64,000 nucleotides of DNA from Epiperipatus broadwayi. Lineage: Eukaryota; Onychophora; Udeonychophora; Euonychophora; Peripatidae. The DNA is taken from assembly GCA_028023455.1 (NCBI GenBank), contig JAQFVV010012398.1:10155160-10219159 (forward strand). Direction: 5' to 3'. The position numbers and the translations under genes are program-made. The notes under the pieces are model-generated. The model made no database searches, was not told where the DNA came from, and worked only from the letters and a program-made list of their open reading frames with translations. This document shows positions 33,836 through 43,884 of this stretch, piece by piece. Numbering within the stretch: position 1 is the stretch's first letter; each line of letters starts with the position of its first letter.

Positions 33836-36800
33836 AAAGAAGAATTTATATGTGTAATTGCTGTAAAACATGTGTAATATCCACCTTGTATATAATATAG
33901 CTCTGACTCCTGTGTATTTATTTTATTTTTATTTTTTTTAACAATGGAAATTGCATTTGGACGAAGGGGAAATGTAAACAAATGTACTCAATATATTTTG
34001 TTGTTGTCAAAGAATGAATAAAGTACCTTTGAAAATAAAGAAACAAATATTTTATGCTAGTTATGTAAATAAATGATACCACTAAACATTACACTATCAT
34101 CATTTCTTATGCTTGCTCAAGCTGTTAAAACAGCAAAACTGTCCAAGGCTCCTCACTGATCAAAGTCACAAGCTAGAAACTAGTCTGGAATATTGGATGA
34201 GTAGGCACTAGATAGGGATTTTATGCACAAACCTTCTTGCATCCATTGATCATTCTGGCTTGCACTGCGTGGCACTACTGTATGGAGAGTTTTGCCTATT
34301 TTAAGTATATGATACATAGCCTCTCATAACTCATGTGGAGTAAGTTAGCTTGAGAAAATACTACTATAAAAAAATAATGAACAAACAAAAAATTAAATAG
34401 ATTCTAGATGTTGAGTGATCATATAAACTTTGAATGTTTCTACAAATGTTTAATACATATAAAAAGCCCTGTTCATGTATTTACTTGCCACGAAGTTTGA
34501 ATCTAAATAAAAGTTGGAAAATTTTCGGGCAATAGAATTTGAAACAAGTTTAAGATTTTTCTTGAATATCCAAGATTATTTCTTTTTGGAGGCTTTTGAA
34601 AATGCCTTTATCCTGCCATTGAAAAGCATATTTAATTAAGACTGTTTTGTTTTTCTACTTTAAATAATTGCAATATATGCACTCATCCAATTATTTTTAT
34701 CTTTTTATTCAGTATATAAAACACAAATATATAACACATCGCATTTATTTATGCAGTTTAAATTTCAAAATATAGGTATAACATTTTAGCATAGTGATAT
34801 TTTAAAAAAATAAATATACAGTGCAGAATCATGTATAAATATATAGTAAAACATGAATATCATTTGTACTATTTGTTAAATTAGGGGGCGATTTTTTTAA
34901 TTCACCAAACGAAAAAAAAAAAAAAACTTTTAAAAATGTCTTTTTAAAATAAAATAAAAAGTTCTAATTGAAATCTCTTTCCACAAATAATCTAGTGTGA
35001 AATTTCAAAAAAAAGATTTCTTTTTCTATTTTCTTCCCACAACAATTGCTTACTATCACTTGGTTAATATTCACATGCTCATCAGGTTCCCCCTAAATCT
35101 AAAGCTTGTCTACTGTTACATTATTTCTAATTCACGCTTTGTGCACCAGGTATTTACATGTATATTTGCTATTTGCATGTTGTTTGAGAGCGCAACGTAG
35201 GTTGTGTTTCCAAGTGCAACTCATTTCAATAATGGAATAAGTCTTTCATCATGCCGTTCAATAAGGCGTTAAAATGATAAAAGTTTAACGCTTAAGATGG
35301 AAACTGCTGGTTTCTCGCTTCGACAGGTCGGACAATAAAAAATAACCAAACCACAATTTTTAATATGTTATAGTGAAACAAGACAAGTTGTTGTCCTAGG
35401 AAGGCACAAATTTATGAGAAGCTGCCAAAACGGTGAGGAAAAATTCATTGAAACATGCTCCACTAAGTGGAAAGATGGGTCTCCGATGTCATATATAACT
35501 GGAAACTGGACGACATATTTGCATAAGTTTGATGCCCTCTATAGTCAAAATAAATACTTTAAAAAAACTATTACATACAATACTCTTTTACCGCAAGCTG
35601 TTTTTTAATATTATTTTTAAATAAAAAAAAAAAAGTCAGTTAAATTATAATGCATTTCTTAATATGAATTAATTCGGTCCGCAATCTATGTGATCAAAAT
35701 ATTAATTGCATGCCTATATTATCAATTTAAAATAAATTTACTATTCTTATTATTATTAGAAGTTATCAAGTCGATTATACCTTGGTAATCATATGAATGT
35801 CATTCTGCCTATGGAGCTTTTCTCTCAAGAAGTTTAAAATATTTTGCGATTCATACTGCTGTGATGAGTATCGCCAACATCATACAGTATAGCTACTTAC
35901 CAAGATAAATCAAATAAACAATATGACAAGAAAAGATAGAAATTCCACATTAATGATCGTGACAAAAAAGAAATAAAACTCAACTGATTCGAATACATAC
36001 TTTTTCAACAATAGATGAAAAATATTATACCTATATGTAAATATTTTTTGATTAGCCAAACCGTATTTTCTAGACTGTTGAAACTCACTCATATATATAA
36101 TAAAGAAAAAAAAATATCAAGATAAAATAATAATTAATTTGCTTCGTTAAATATTAGACAAGAAATTAAAAAAACAACAACACCACAGTACATTTATTAT
36201 ATATATATATGTGCGTGTGTACGGTGAATTTTACATATGAGCATGTACATATACATAATATATATATAGTTCATGTATTTAAAAGTCAAATTATAATATA
36301 GTTGGCTTTTGCTAAATTAAACCAGAATTTCATTTTTAAAAAAATCTTAAATATATATGTATAGATAAAGACAATTCGCGAGAAATATATATAAAATAGA
36401 CAGCAGTCAATCAAAAATAAAACTATTGGACGAAGATTTAAAATAAAAGTAACTAATATCGCCTATGTTGTTTTTATATTCAATCTTTTACTTTATTAAT
36501 AAGTATATCTGATATTAAGAACACATGACACTCACTAGCGAAAAGTTAATAAACCGACCCCGGAGAGAAATCTAAAAATCAACAACAGCATAAAAGACGA
36601 ATTTTCACTGAACAACTTAACACAGAATCTAAAAATCTGGAAAAGACAAAACTCTCATTCTAAAAATTAAAAAGAAGCCAACTTACCCTCATATTATTTC
36701 TATTATAGCTAAATCACCTTTTCAGAAGGATCTACTCTGAAACCGCATACTTAAAATAACCGTTAAAATATTACAGACATTGGATCAAATTTGGTTAAAT

Positions 36801-37494
36801 AATTCCTAAAGTGCATGGGTTTAAAATAGCGTTTTAGTATTACAATAAACAATCTTTTGCAGATAAAAAAAAAAAAAGAAGCCCAAAATATCAAATACAA
36901 TGACAAAAATAAATTAAAACAAAACTTGTCTTTATTCTTAATTTTATTGTCGAAAAGTTTTTTTTATACGCTCGCACAAGACTGGTTTAAAAAAATGAAT
37001 GAATTTAATAAAAAAAATTATGAAATAGATAAAACATTTTTTAAATTGTCAACTACTGGACAAAGTTTTCCATCCATCAGTCCTATAAAAAAAAAAGTAA
37101 CAATAATAGTAATAAAAAAAAAGATATTATTCACCAGGTTTACAAATTGACAGACGTTTTTAGATACCAATTTAATGACCATCTATAAATGACTTGCTGA
37201 ACTGACTACAGTTTGTCTATCTGAATGGATGTGATATCAGATGAAGGCCATGGAAGGTGGATAAACTTACTATATTATGAACTTCTAATATGATATTTCT
37301 GGTATCTGGAACTTTATTTCAATGCCTTTTACAAAATTGCTACACTTTATACACGTGTATTAATGGAAAGAAACATTATTTCATAGCATTCCAGATTGAA
37401 ATTTCTTAATATTGTAAGCGATTAGCCAGTGAAAAAGAAATCAGATAAATCTATTTCATTGTACACACGTTTTTAAACATTCTCCACTATTAGC
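33836..37494. other. 3.7 kb AT-rich DNA without recognisable genes
   Basis: No transposon ends or RNA genes were seen. A 64-codon plus-strand frame at 35,414-35,608 (starts MRSCQNGEEKFIETCSTKWK) has less biased composition than its neighbours, but matches no family I know and has no splice evidence. A/T homopolymers at 34,911-34,926 and 36,867-36,879, and a short (TA)n at 36,199. Confidence 0.45.
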
Positions 37495-37569
37495 TCTAAA
37501 TGTTAAAGAAAGGAATCAAGAATAAAATGAATCCACCTATTCTTGGTAACTAATGTTTATAAGCATACG
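37495..37569 (-). repeat. dispersed repeat R, left part (interrupted by the LTR element)
   Basis: AAATGTTAAAGAAAGGAATC, AAGAATAAAATGAATCC and TTTATAAGCATAC align with 39,823-39,890 (AAATGTTGAACAAAAGAATC ... TTATAAGCATATC). Its continuation resumes after the LTR element at 39,624 (TTTATCAACATTACTGGTAA). It ends with ATACG, the left target duplication. Confidence 0.7.
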
Positions 37570-38393
37570 TGTTATATCTGCACTTACGACTGTGCCAATG
37601 TTATATCTGCAAGTCATTCTGTGCGGCTATCCAATAACGTTTACTAATGTTCTCCAATGAATGGTCTATTCCTGCAACTAATGCTCTGCTCTGCAACGAA
37701 TGCACTGCTCTGCAACGAATGCTTCTACTCTGCAACTAATGTTCTGCTCTGCAACTAATGTTCTACTCTGCAACGAATGCCCTGCTCTGCAACGAATGCT
37801 TCTACTCTGCAACTAATGCTCTGCTCTGCAACGAATGCTTCTCCTCTGCAACTAATGCTCTGCTCTGCAACGAATGCTTCTACTCTGCAACGAATGCTCT
37901 GCTCTGCAACGAATGCTTCTACTCTGCAACTAATTCTCTGCTCTGCAATGAATGCTTCTACTCTGCAACGAATGCTTTGAATATCTCCGCTGTGGTCTCC
38001 TTCAGCTATACCCACGAACTACATTTCCACTGGACGCTGGTCATTAACTGCCAGCACTGACACGAGATATCTCTACTGGTGTTAAACAGATGTCTACTCC
38101 AATACTACTTACTCATACTGCGTGACTGCTCTCTGCTACTCTCTATATTACACTGCGTAGATGTTACACCATCTTTTATTGCTTGCTGATAACTGTAGCA
38201 ATTAATCATTGTCCAATCAGGTAACATCTTTTATCCAGAAATATTTGCAATCAGCAAATATCTCTTGGAATTATCATCCGCCATTATGTTAGTTAACTTT
38301 CTCCATTATCAGCACACGATCTACAACCACTCGAACAAATTATAGTTTTTCTGGAGTGCATAAACATGTCTGCCATTTTTACAAAACGCTACA
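37570..38393 (-). repeat. 3' LTR of the TRIM-like element
   Basis: Minus-strand start TGTAGCGTTTTGTAAAAATG. Features in minus-strand order: GATTGGACAATGATTAATTG (inverted CCAAT), GCAAGCAATAAAAGATGG (poly(A)-signal-like), then a transcribed-looking moderately GC-rich part, the minisatellite, and the end GCAGATATAACA. Differences from the other LTR are scattered substitutions plus a shorter array. Confidence 0.85.
37668..37979. repeat. 19/20-bp minisatellite array 1 (inside LTR)
   Basis: Alternating units TAATGCTCTGCTCTGCAAC (19 bp) and GAATGCTTCTACTCTGCAAC (20 bp) give a 39-bp higher-order period with point variants. Because 39 is a multiple of 3, all frames stay open, which creates apparent proteins of 67-100 residues on both strands. 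I treat these as artefacts of the repeat. Confidence 0.95.
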
Positions 38394-38669
38394 CCTCCCT
38401 CCACTCCAGAAAAACCCTTGTTGCAATTCCTTGATGTTTTCTTTTTCTATTCCTACTATTGCACTCAGAAGTGTACGATTTAACTGCTGCTGAAACTTTT
38501 TTGACAGTTACATTCAATGGTGACTGCGTAAGCGTGGGGAACTCAGCTTACGATATTAACGTTATGCTAACTGGGCTTTCTATTTTCCAGATTTCTCCAA
38601 CTATAGCTACACTTGATATAATTAAAAACTTATTTGCTACTCACAGGTTCAAAATGTGACTGTGCCAAT
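38394..38669 (-). other. internal region of the TRIM-like element
   Basis: 276 bp between the LTRs. On the minus strand it begins A/TTGGCACAGTCAC (PBS candidate) and ends with the purine tract GGAGTGGAGGGAGG. No reading frame longer than about 60 codons and no gag or pol motif. GTTTTTCTGGAGTG next to the purine tract (minus strand) has an inverted partner in the adjoining LTR (plus strand GTTTTTCTGGAGTG at 38,345-38,358), giving a 14-bp stem across the LTR border. Confidence 0.7.
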
Positions 38670-39618
38670 TGTTACATCTGCACTTACAACTGTGCCAATG
38701 TTATATCTGCAAGTCATTCTGTGCGGCTATCCAATAACGTTCGCTAATGTTCTCCAATGAATGGTCTATTCCTGCAACTAATGCTCTACTCTGCAACTAA
38801 TGCTCTGCTCTGCAACTAATGCTCTGCAACTAATGCTCTGCTCTGCAACGAATGCACTGCTCTGCAATGAATGCTTCTACTCTGCAACTAATGTTCTGCT
38901 CTGCAACTAATGTTCTGCTCTGCAACTAATGCTCTACTCTGCAATGAATGCCCTGCTCTGCAATGAATGCTTCTACTCTGCAACTAATGCTCTGCTCTGC
39001 AACGAATGCTTCTCCTCTGCAACTAATGCTCTGCTCTGCAACGAATGCTTCTACTCTGCAACTAATGCTCTGCTCTGCAACGAATGCTTCTACTCTGCAA
39101 CTAATGCTCTGCAACAAATGCTTCTATTCTGCAACTAATGCTCTGCTCTGCAACAAGTGCTTCTACTCTGCAACTAATGTTCTGCTCTGCAATGAATGCT
39201 CTGAATATCCCCGCTGCGGTCTCCTTCAGCTATACCTGTGAACTACATTTCCACTGGGCGCTGGTCATTAACCGCCAGCACTGACGCGAGATATCTCTAC
39301 TAGTGTTAAACAGATGTCTACTCCAATACTGCTTACTCAATACTGCATGACTGCTCTCTGCTACTCTCTATATAACACTGCATAGATGTTACACCATCTT
39401 TTATTGCTTGCTGATAACTGCAGCAATTAATCCTTGTCCAATCAGGTAACGTCTTTTATCCAGAAATATTTGCAATCAGCAAATATCTCTTGGAATTATC
39501 ATTCACCATTATGTTAGTTAACTTCCTCCGTTATCAGCGCACGATCTACAACCACTCAAACAAATTATAGTTTTTCTGGAGTGCACAAACAAGTCTGCCA
39601 TTTTTACAAAATGCTACA
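38670..39618 (-). repeat. 5' LTR of the TRIM-like element
   Basis: 949 bp, homologous end to end with 37,570-38,393 and with the same TG...CA termini. It carries the longer minisatellite. Its minus-strand 3' end contains GATATAACATTGGCACAGTT, then GATGTAACA at the border, followed by ATTGGCACAGTC: the LTR end and PBS start appear twice, 30-35 bp apart. Confidence 0.85.
38770..39202. repeat. 19/20-bp minisatellite array 2 (inside LTR)
   Basis: Same units as array 1 but longer by about 120 bp, with extra short units (CTCTGCAACTAATGCT repeats near 38,800-38,835). Expansion after insertion explains most of the LTR length difference. Confidence 0.95.
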
Positions 39619-39623
39619 ATACA

Positions 39624-40130
39624 TTTATCAACATTACTGGTAATTCAGAGTGAAATTAATATATCAATCAAATGAATATAGCACTTAAAAATTATTAAAC
39701 TCATAATTAATTATACAAGCTGGAGACAGCAACTCACTTTTAACACCTTAATTGTAATAATTAAACAACATTTAATATGTAAACTTTTTAAATTAAATTA
39801 CTCTCCCCTAGGCCATGACCTAAAAGCACTGTAAATGTTGAACAAAAGAATCAAAAATAAAATGATTCCTTCTATTTATAAGCATATCTTTGTCAACATT
39901 GATGGTACTCAGAATGATAAATTAATTTCACTCTAAATTACCAACAATTTTGACAAAGGTATACATATAAACATTATAGCTATCAAAAATAAGTAAATTC
40001 ATTCTACTGTTGATTTCAGTCTGAATTCCTAACAATGTTGACAAAGGTGATGTGATGTATTTTTGGCTTCTCCTTAAACGAAGTCAAGAATATTTCAGCA
40101 ATTATGCCCAGATAAACCTGTTAGCCATTT
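39624..40130 (-). repeat. dispersed repeat R and LINE C 3' region
   Basis: 39,805-39,950 is an uninterrupted copy of repeat R (CATGACCTAAAAGCACTGTA ... TATAAGCATATCTTTGTCAA). TTTGTCAACATTG and its inverse CAATTTTGACAAAGG / CAATGTTGACAAAGG recur at 39,892, 39,945 and 40,033, forming stems. 40,045-40,125 (CTCCTTAAACGAAGTCAAGA ... CAATTATGCCCAGATAAACC) matches 59,965-60,040 inside the second Tigger-like element. On the minus strand this whole stretch is downstream of the LINE C coding remnant and is probably its 3' UTR. Confidence 0.6.
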
Positions 40131-41010
40131 TATTCCCCATTCCCCACTCTTAAGTCTGCCCATATTCTGCCCCATCCCATTTCCACAACATAATCTTTGT
40201 TAACTCTATGGCCTTTATATCTAAACCCTCCTTATCTCTTCGCAAACCCAACATAAAAACTAATAACTCACTTTCTGTATAGTCACTTTGTTCATGTCTA
40301 TTCTCCCATAACTTCATTATCTGTACCCTTTCTGCTTTCAAGCATTTACATTCAATCAACAGGTTCCTAATATTTTCTATACCCCCTTACACAATTTGCA
40401 CACTAAATTATCCATTGTTTTCTATTTACATGTATATTCTCTTGTTGCTAAAGAACCTGTTTGAGCCTTAAATAATAAACTACTTTCCTTACTATTATCA
40501 TAAATTAACTCGCATGCAAAATTCCATTTACTTCTATATATATTTAAACTCTTCTTACCCTCCATACTTGTTCTCCATCTCTCCAACTCCCTATTTTTTT
40601 TTTAATGCTTCTATTTTTTTCTCCCATTCCTTATTTTCTCTCATTCCTTACCACTATAACACTCAACAATCCTCCTAACACAATCATCCCATCTTTTATA
40701 CAAGTATATTGATATAAATTCTTTATCCAAATCTTTCGCATACCGCATTACCTTTCTCACCCATCTTGTTGCCTGCCCTTTACTCAAAACCCAATTGAAC
40801 ACTATTTTTGTTATTCTTTTACTATCCATAAACTGCAACCTATCAAACATTTTCATTTTACTTTTTATCTCTCATATAAAAACTTGACCATCCCATTTCT
40901 CCTTGAATTGCCTCCTTTGCTGTCCACATCTCTGCATCTAATGCATGTCTTCCTACTTCCCTTTGTACTTTCTCTAAATAATCTAAACTATAAACACCAG
41001 TGTTGCCAAA
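40130..41010 (-). pseudogene. LINE family C, C-terminal remnant
   Basis: Minus strand, in order: DYLEKVQREVGRHALDAEMW then TAKEAIQGEMGWSSF (about 40,990-40,885). This matches the post-RT block LxKVQxxxxRxxLGxPxxTxxEAxxGExGW of many LINEs. Then comes a frame MKMFDRLQFMDSKRITKIVF (40,856-40,641), and after frameshifts a zinc-binding-like block VCKLCKG ... IECKCLKAERVQIM (about 40,400-40,310). The final frame ends ELTKIMLWKWDGAEYGQT. The C-x2-C...C spacing suggests the C-terminal nucleic-acid-binding domain. 5' truncated and dead. Different family from B and D. Confidence 0.65.
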
Positions 41011-41160
41011 AATAAGTGAATTCATTCTATTCTTGATTCCTTTGTTCTATGTTTAGTGTTTTTAAGTGATAGCCTGGAAGAGGGTGATTTACTCCCTTTG
41101 TTTATATATTCATTGAGCTATATTTAATGGAAAAAGTTTACATAAATATGTGTATGTATT
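41011..41160 (+). repeat. dispersed repeat R, inverted copy
   Basis: AATTCATTCTATTCTTGATT, CTATGTTTAGTGTTTTTAAG and GATAGCCTGGAAGAGGGTGA match 53,930-54,010 in the same orientation, and 39,805-39,870 in the opposite one. Thus the LINE C remnant is bracketed by inverted copies of R. Confidence 0.65.
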
Positions 41161-43884
41161 TTATTGTGAATATGTTCAACCATGATCACCAAATTTAAAG
41201 TTGGGTTGTCATTTTTTGAAGATTTAAATGTTTTAAAAATTCCTAGTTCAGCTGATTTTTAAAGTTTGTTCAAGAAATTCAGAGAAATCGAATACATATT
41301 TTTTTCACTGTTGATAATGATGGTGTTGTAATCAGACATGCTGTGAATTAATTTGATTAACTGCATGTTTCTATTCAGTATAGTAACATATTTGTATATG
41401 TGTAAGTATTACAAAACAATGTATATAGAAGTATTTTTATAAAAATCAAGATTCTGCTAGTAAGTCTCAGTATGAAATTCTGAAACAAGTATTAAGTCTG
41501 AGATTGCAATGTATTCTTTTCATTTTAAGATTTATATGATTCATTATCATATTTGACCACCACTGACATTTTTAATTAATATGCTATTCTAGAAAGCTTT
41601 TAAGTTTTACTAGAAAAACAAAGAGAAGAAAGTCATGAGTACTCAAGGACTGATCACTTATCTTAAAATTGTCACAAAACTAACATTGTTACTTGTGTCA
41701 ACTTAATGTTGTTTCTAAAGATATTATTTATATTGTAATAATGAGATCTCAGAGATATGATATTAGATAAGCAGTGATCCATCACACATAAAAGTTGATT
41801 TAATCAAGATTTATAATTACCATAAAACATGTGGTAAAATGTAAAGTCATCTATAACCTAACAGGAGTTTGGTTGTGATTAAGCCCATTATTTTTCCATA
41901 TGAAGCTATAATTATTAGATTAAATAAACTTTGACATACTGATTACAGATTAAAACATGGATCTATATATATATATAGGCTTTATAAATATTGCTTTCAG
42001 AAGCAGTAATTAATACTGTATTCTAATCTAGAACTAATTATTGCAAACTTAAATAATCAATGGATACTAAATGGTAGTGCTATAATTAGGCTATTGGTTA
42101 TAAATAATAATTTAAAATGTTCAGAAGGTGCATAGAGTCAAAGCTCTTCACATAAGTAGACTGAGCTGGAAATTAGCATTACTATCTAGTTTTCACTGAT
42201 TATTCAGACTTTCAAGAGATCATTATGGAATAAACAGATTGAATTATTCCTAATAACATATATTAAATATAAATTGTAAAAGTTATATACTTTATTATAT
42301 TATAAAGAATACTTCTCACCATAAAAATGTATCTCAGTGATATAAATGGTTAGTACAAAATCTAAAAAAATTGTTGAGAAAAATTAAAAGAAAATAAGTT
42401 GATACAATTAAATGAAATTATTATAGTATACCTCTAACTTTAGTGAACAAATATTAGATTAACTCTTAAGTTCATCTCACATCAGAGACCAAATGCTTTT
42501 TTTAAAAAAAGCTGTCTGTCTGTAGATGAAATCTAACTTTTGTGGTAAAAAAACATTCTCAAACAACACACCAAAATTTGTGAAAATGTAATTTACATTA
42601 TTGTCATTAAAAAAAAATTAATTAATAACATCATTAAATAATCCTCATTTAAAAAAAAAGATCCTAGTTTTGATTTTAATATTGGAATTTGGAGATCAAT
42701 AAAATTAAAAGTTACTTAGCATAGTATTTTAGTAGGCCAATAAATCTGATATAAAGTGTATAATGTGTATAAGTGAATGACCCATTGTTTTAAATTCCAG
42801 TTCAAATAGAGACAAACTTGTGTAAATACATGAAGTTTAGAAGAAATATGGTGAGAAATATATAAAAATGAAACATTATAGTATTAATTAATTTTCAATA
42901 TCCAACAAAAGTTTTCTCTGTAAAAAAATTAGTATAAGTTTCACATTCAGTTCAGATCAAGAAAAAATGACTTGATATTTTGCTAATTAATACTTTTAGA
43001 TTATTTTAAAAAATTACCCTTTTTATTGAAAGCAAATGACAAAATAATAAGACTTAAAAAAATAATAATTAGATGGTTAATTGTTTGGGAGTTCATAAGA
43101 AGTTCAAGAATTGGAAATGATGAAAAGGAACCATGCTTCATGGAGTTGCAATTAAGCTCCTGAATCTGCCATTCTTCTACACTAATCTAACTACACAGGG
43201 TCTAAGCCTATTATACTGAGAAATAAAAATTTAAAAAAATCTGCTTGGAATTTCAAAATAGTATATAAACATTAATATTTAAGAGCTAAAAATTGTATGA
43301 TAGAGAATGCTACATAATAATAAAAAATCTCTATAAATCAGAAGTAAAAAAAAAAATAAACATAAAAATAAAATAAATATAAAAATGTTGATAAAAAGTA
43401 AATAAGTTCACAATAGTGATTATGATATCTTTAAAAAGACAAATATCAACATAAAAAGAAAAGTCATGCAATGTTTGAGCAGTAAAGTGATGGGCTAAAC
43501 ATAATAAATGCACTAAGTATACAAAATTTTATGTATTTATTTGTTTTAATTTTCCTCAGCTGAAAAACAATATACAAGCCTTTGCGTTTGTTTGATTATG
43601 TATAGAAATATGTATATTAAATGTATTAATTGCATGATTATATATTGAGATACTGTGGCTCTGATAATGACTGCAAGACAGTCGAAACTTTAAGAATAAA
43701 GTTTTGATATAAAAAATAGTATTGTTTGACGTATATAAGAAAGTTGGAAATGGTATGATCACTTTATTATTGTGATAAGCTCTTCATAGTAATACAAGAA
43801 TGATGATGAGGAAATAGTTCAAGTAATAAATTAATTATCAATTAGTTAGATTTTATGACATTCTTTTATTACATTCAACATATG
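41161..43884. other. 2.7 kb AT-rich DNA, no feature seen
   Basis: No coding, RNA or transposon signature recognised. Small A-runs and one short (TA)n near 41,963. Minus-strand open frames at 43,331-43,762 are low-complexity. Confidence 0.5.

Larger units (their letters stand above)
37570..39618 (-). mobile_element. miniature LTR retrotransposon (TRIM-like)
   Basis: Two direct repeats, 37,570-38,393 (824 bp) and 38,670-39,618 (949 bp), flank only 276 bp. Read on the minus strand the LTRs start TGTAGC and end (A/G)TAACA. A purine tract GGAGTGGAGGGAGG (38,394-38,407) lies directly before the downstream LTR, and TTGGCACAGTCACATTTTG (38,651-38,669) lies one base after the upstream LTR as a candidate primer-binding site. 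So the element is on the minus strand. ATACG/ATACA flank it as a 5-bp target duplication with one change. With no room for gag-pol it is non-autonomous. The LTR length difference comes from an internal minisatellite. Confidence 0.85.

Noticed and set aside
35414-35608. 64-codon frame with balanced composition, possible exon
   Set aside because: No recognisable family, no convincing splice sites on both sides, and a single short frame in AT-rich DNA. Noted in the features as unsupported.
37755-38060. Open frames of 67-100 codons on both strands with repeated Cys-rich peptides
   Set aside because: They arise from the 39-bp period of the LTR minisatellite, which keeps all frames open. The same peptides appear at 38,926-39,241 on both strands. 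Not a Cys-rich secreted protein family.
37668-39202. Possible CRISPR-like array (regular short repeats)
   Set aside because: Units are contiguous with no unique spacers, the context is an LTR, and the genome is eukaryotic.
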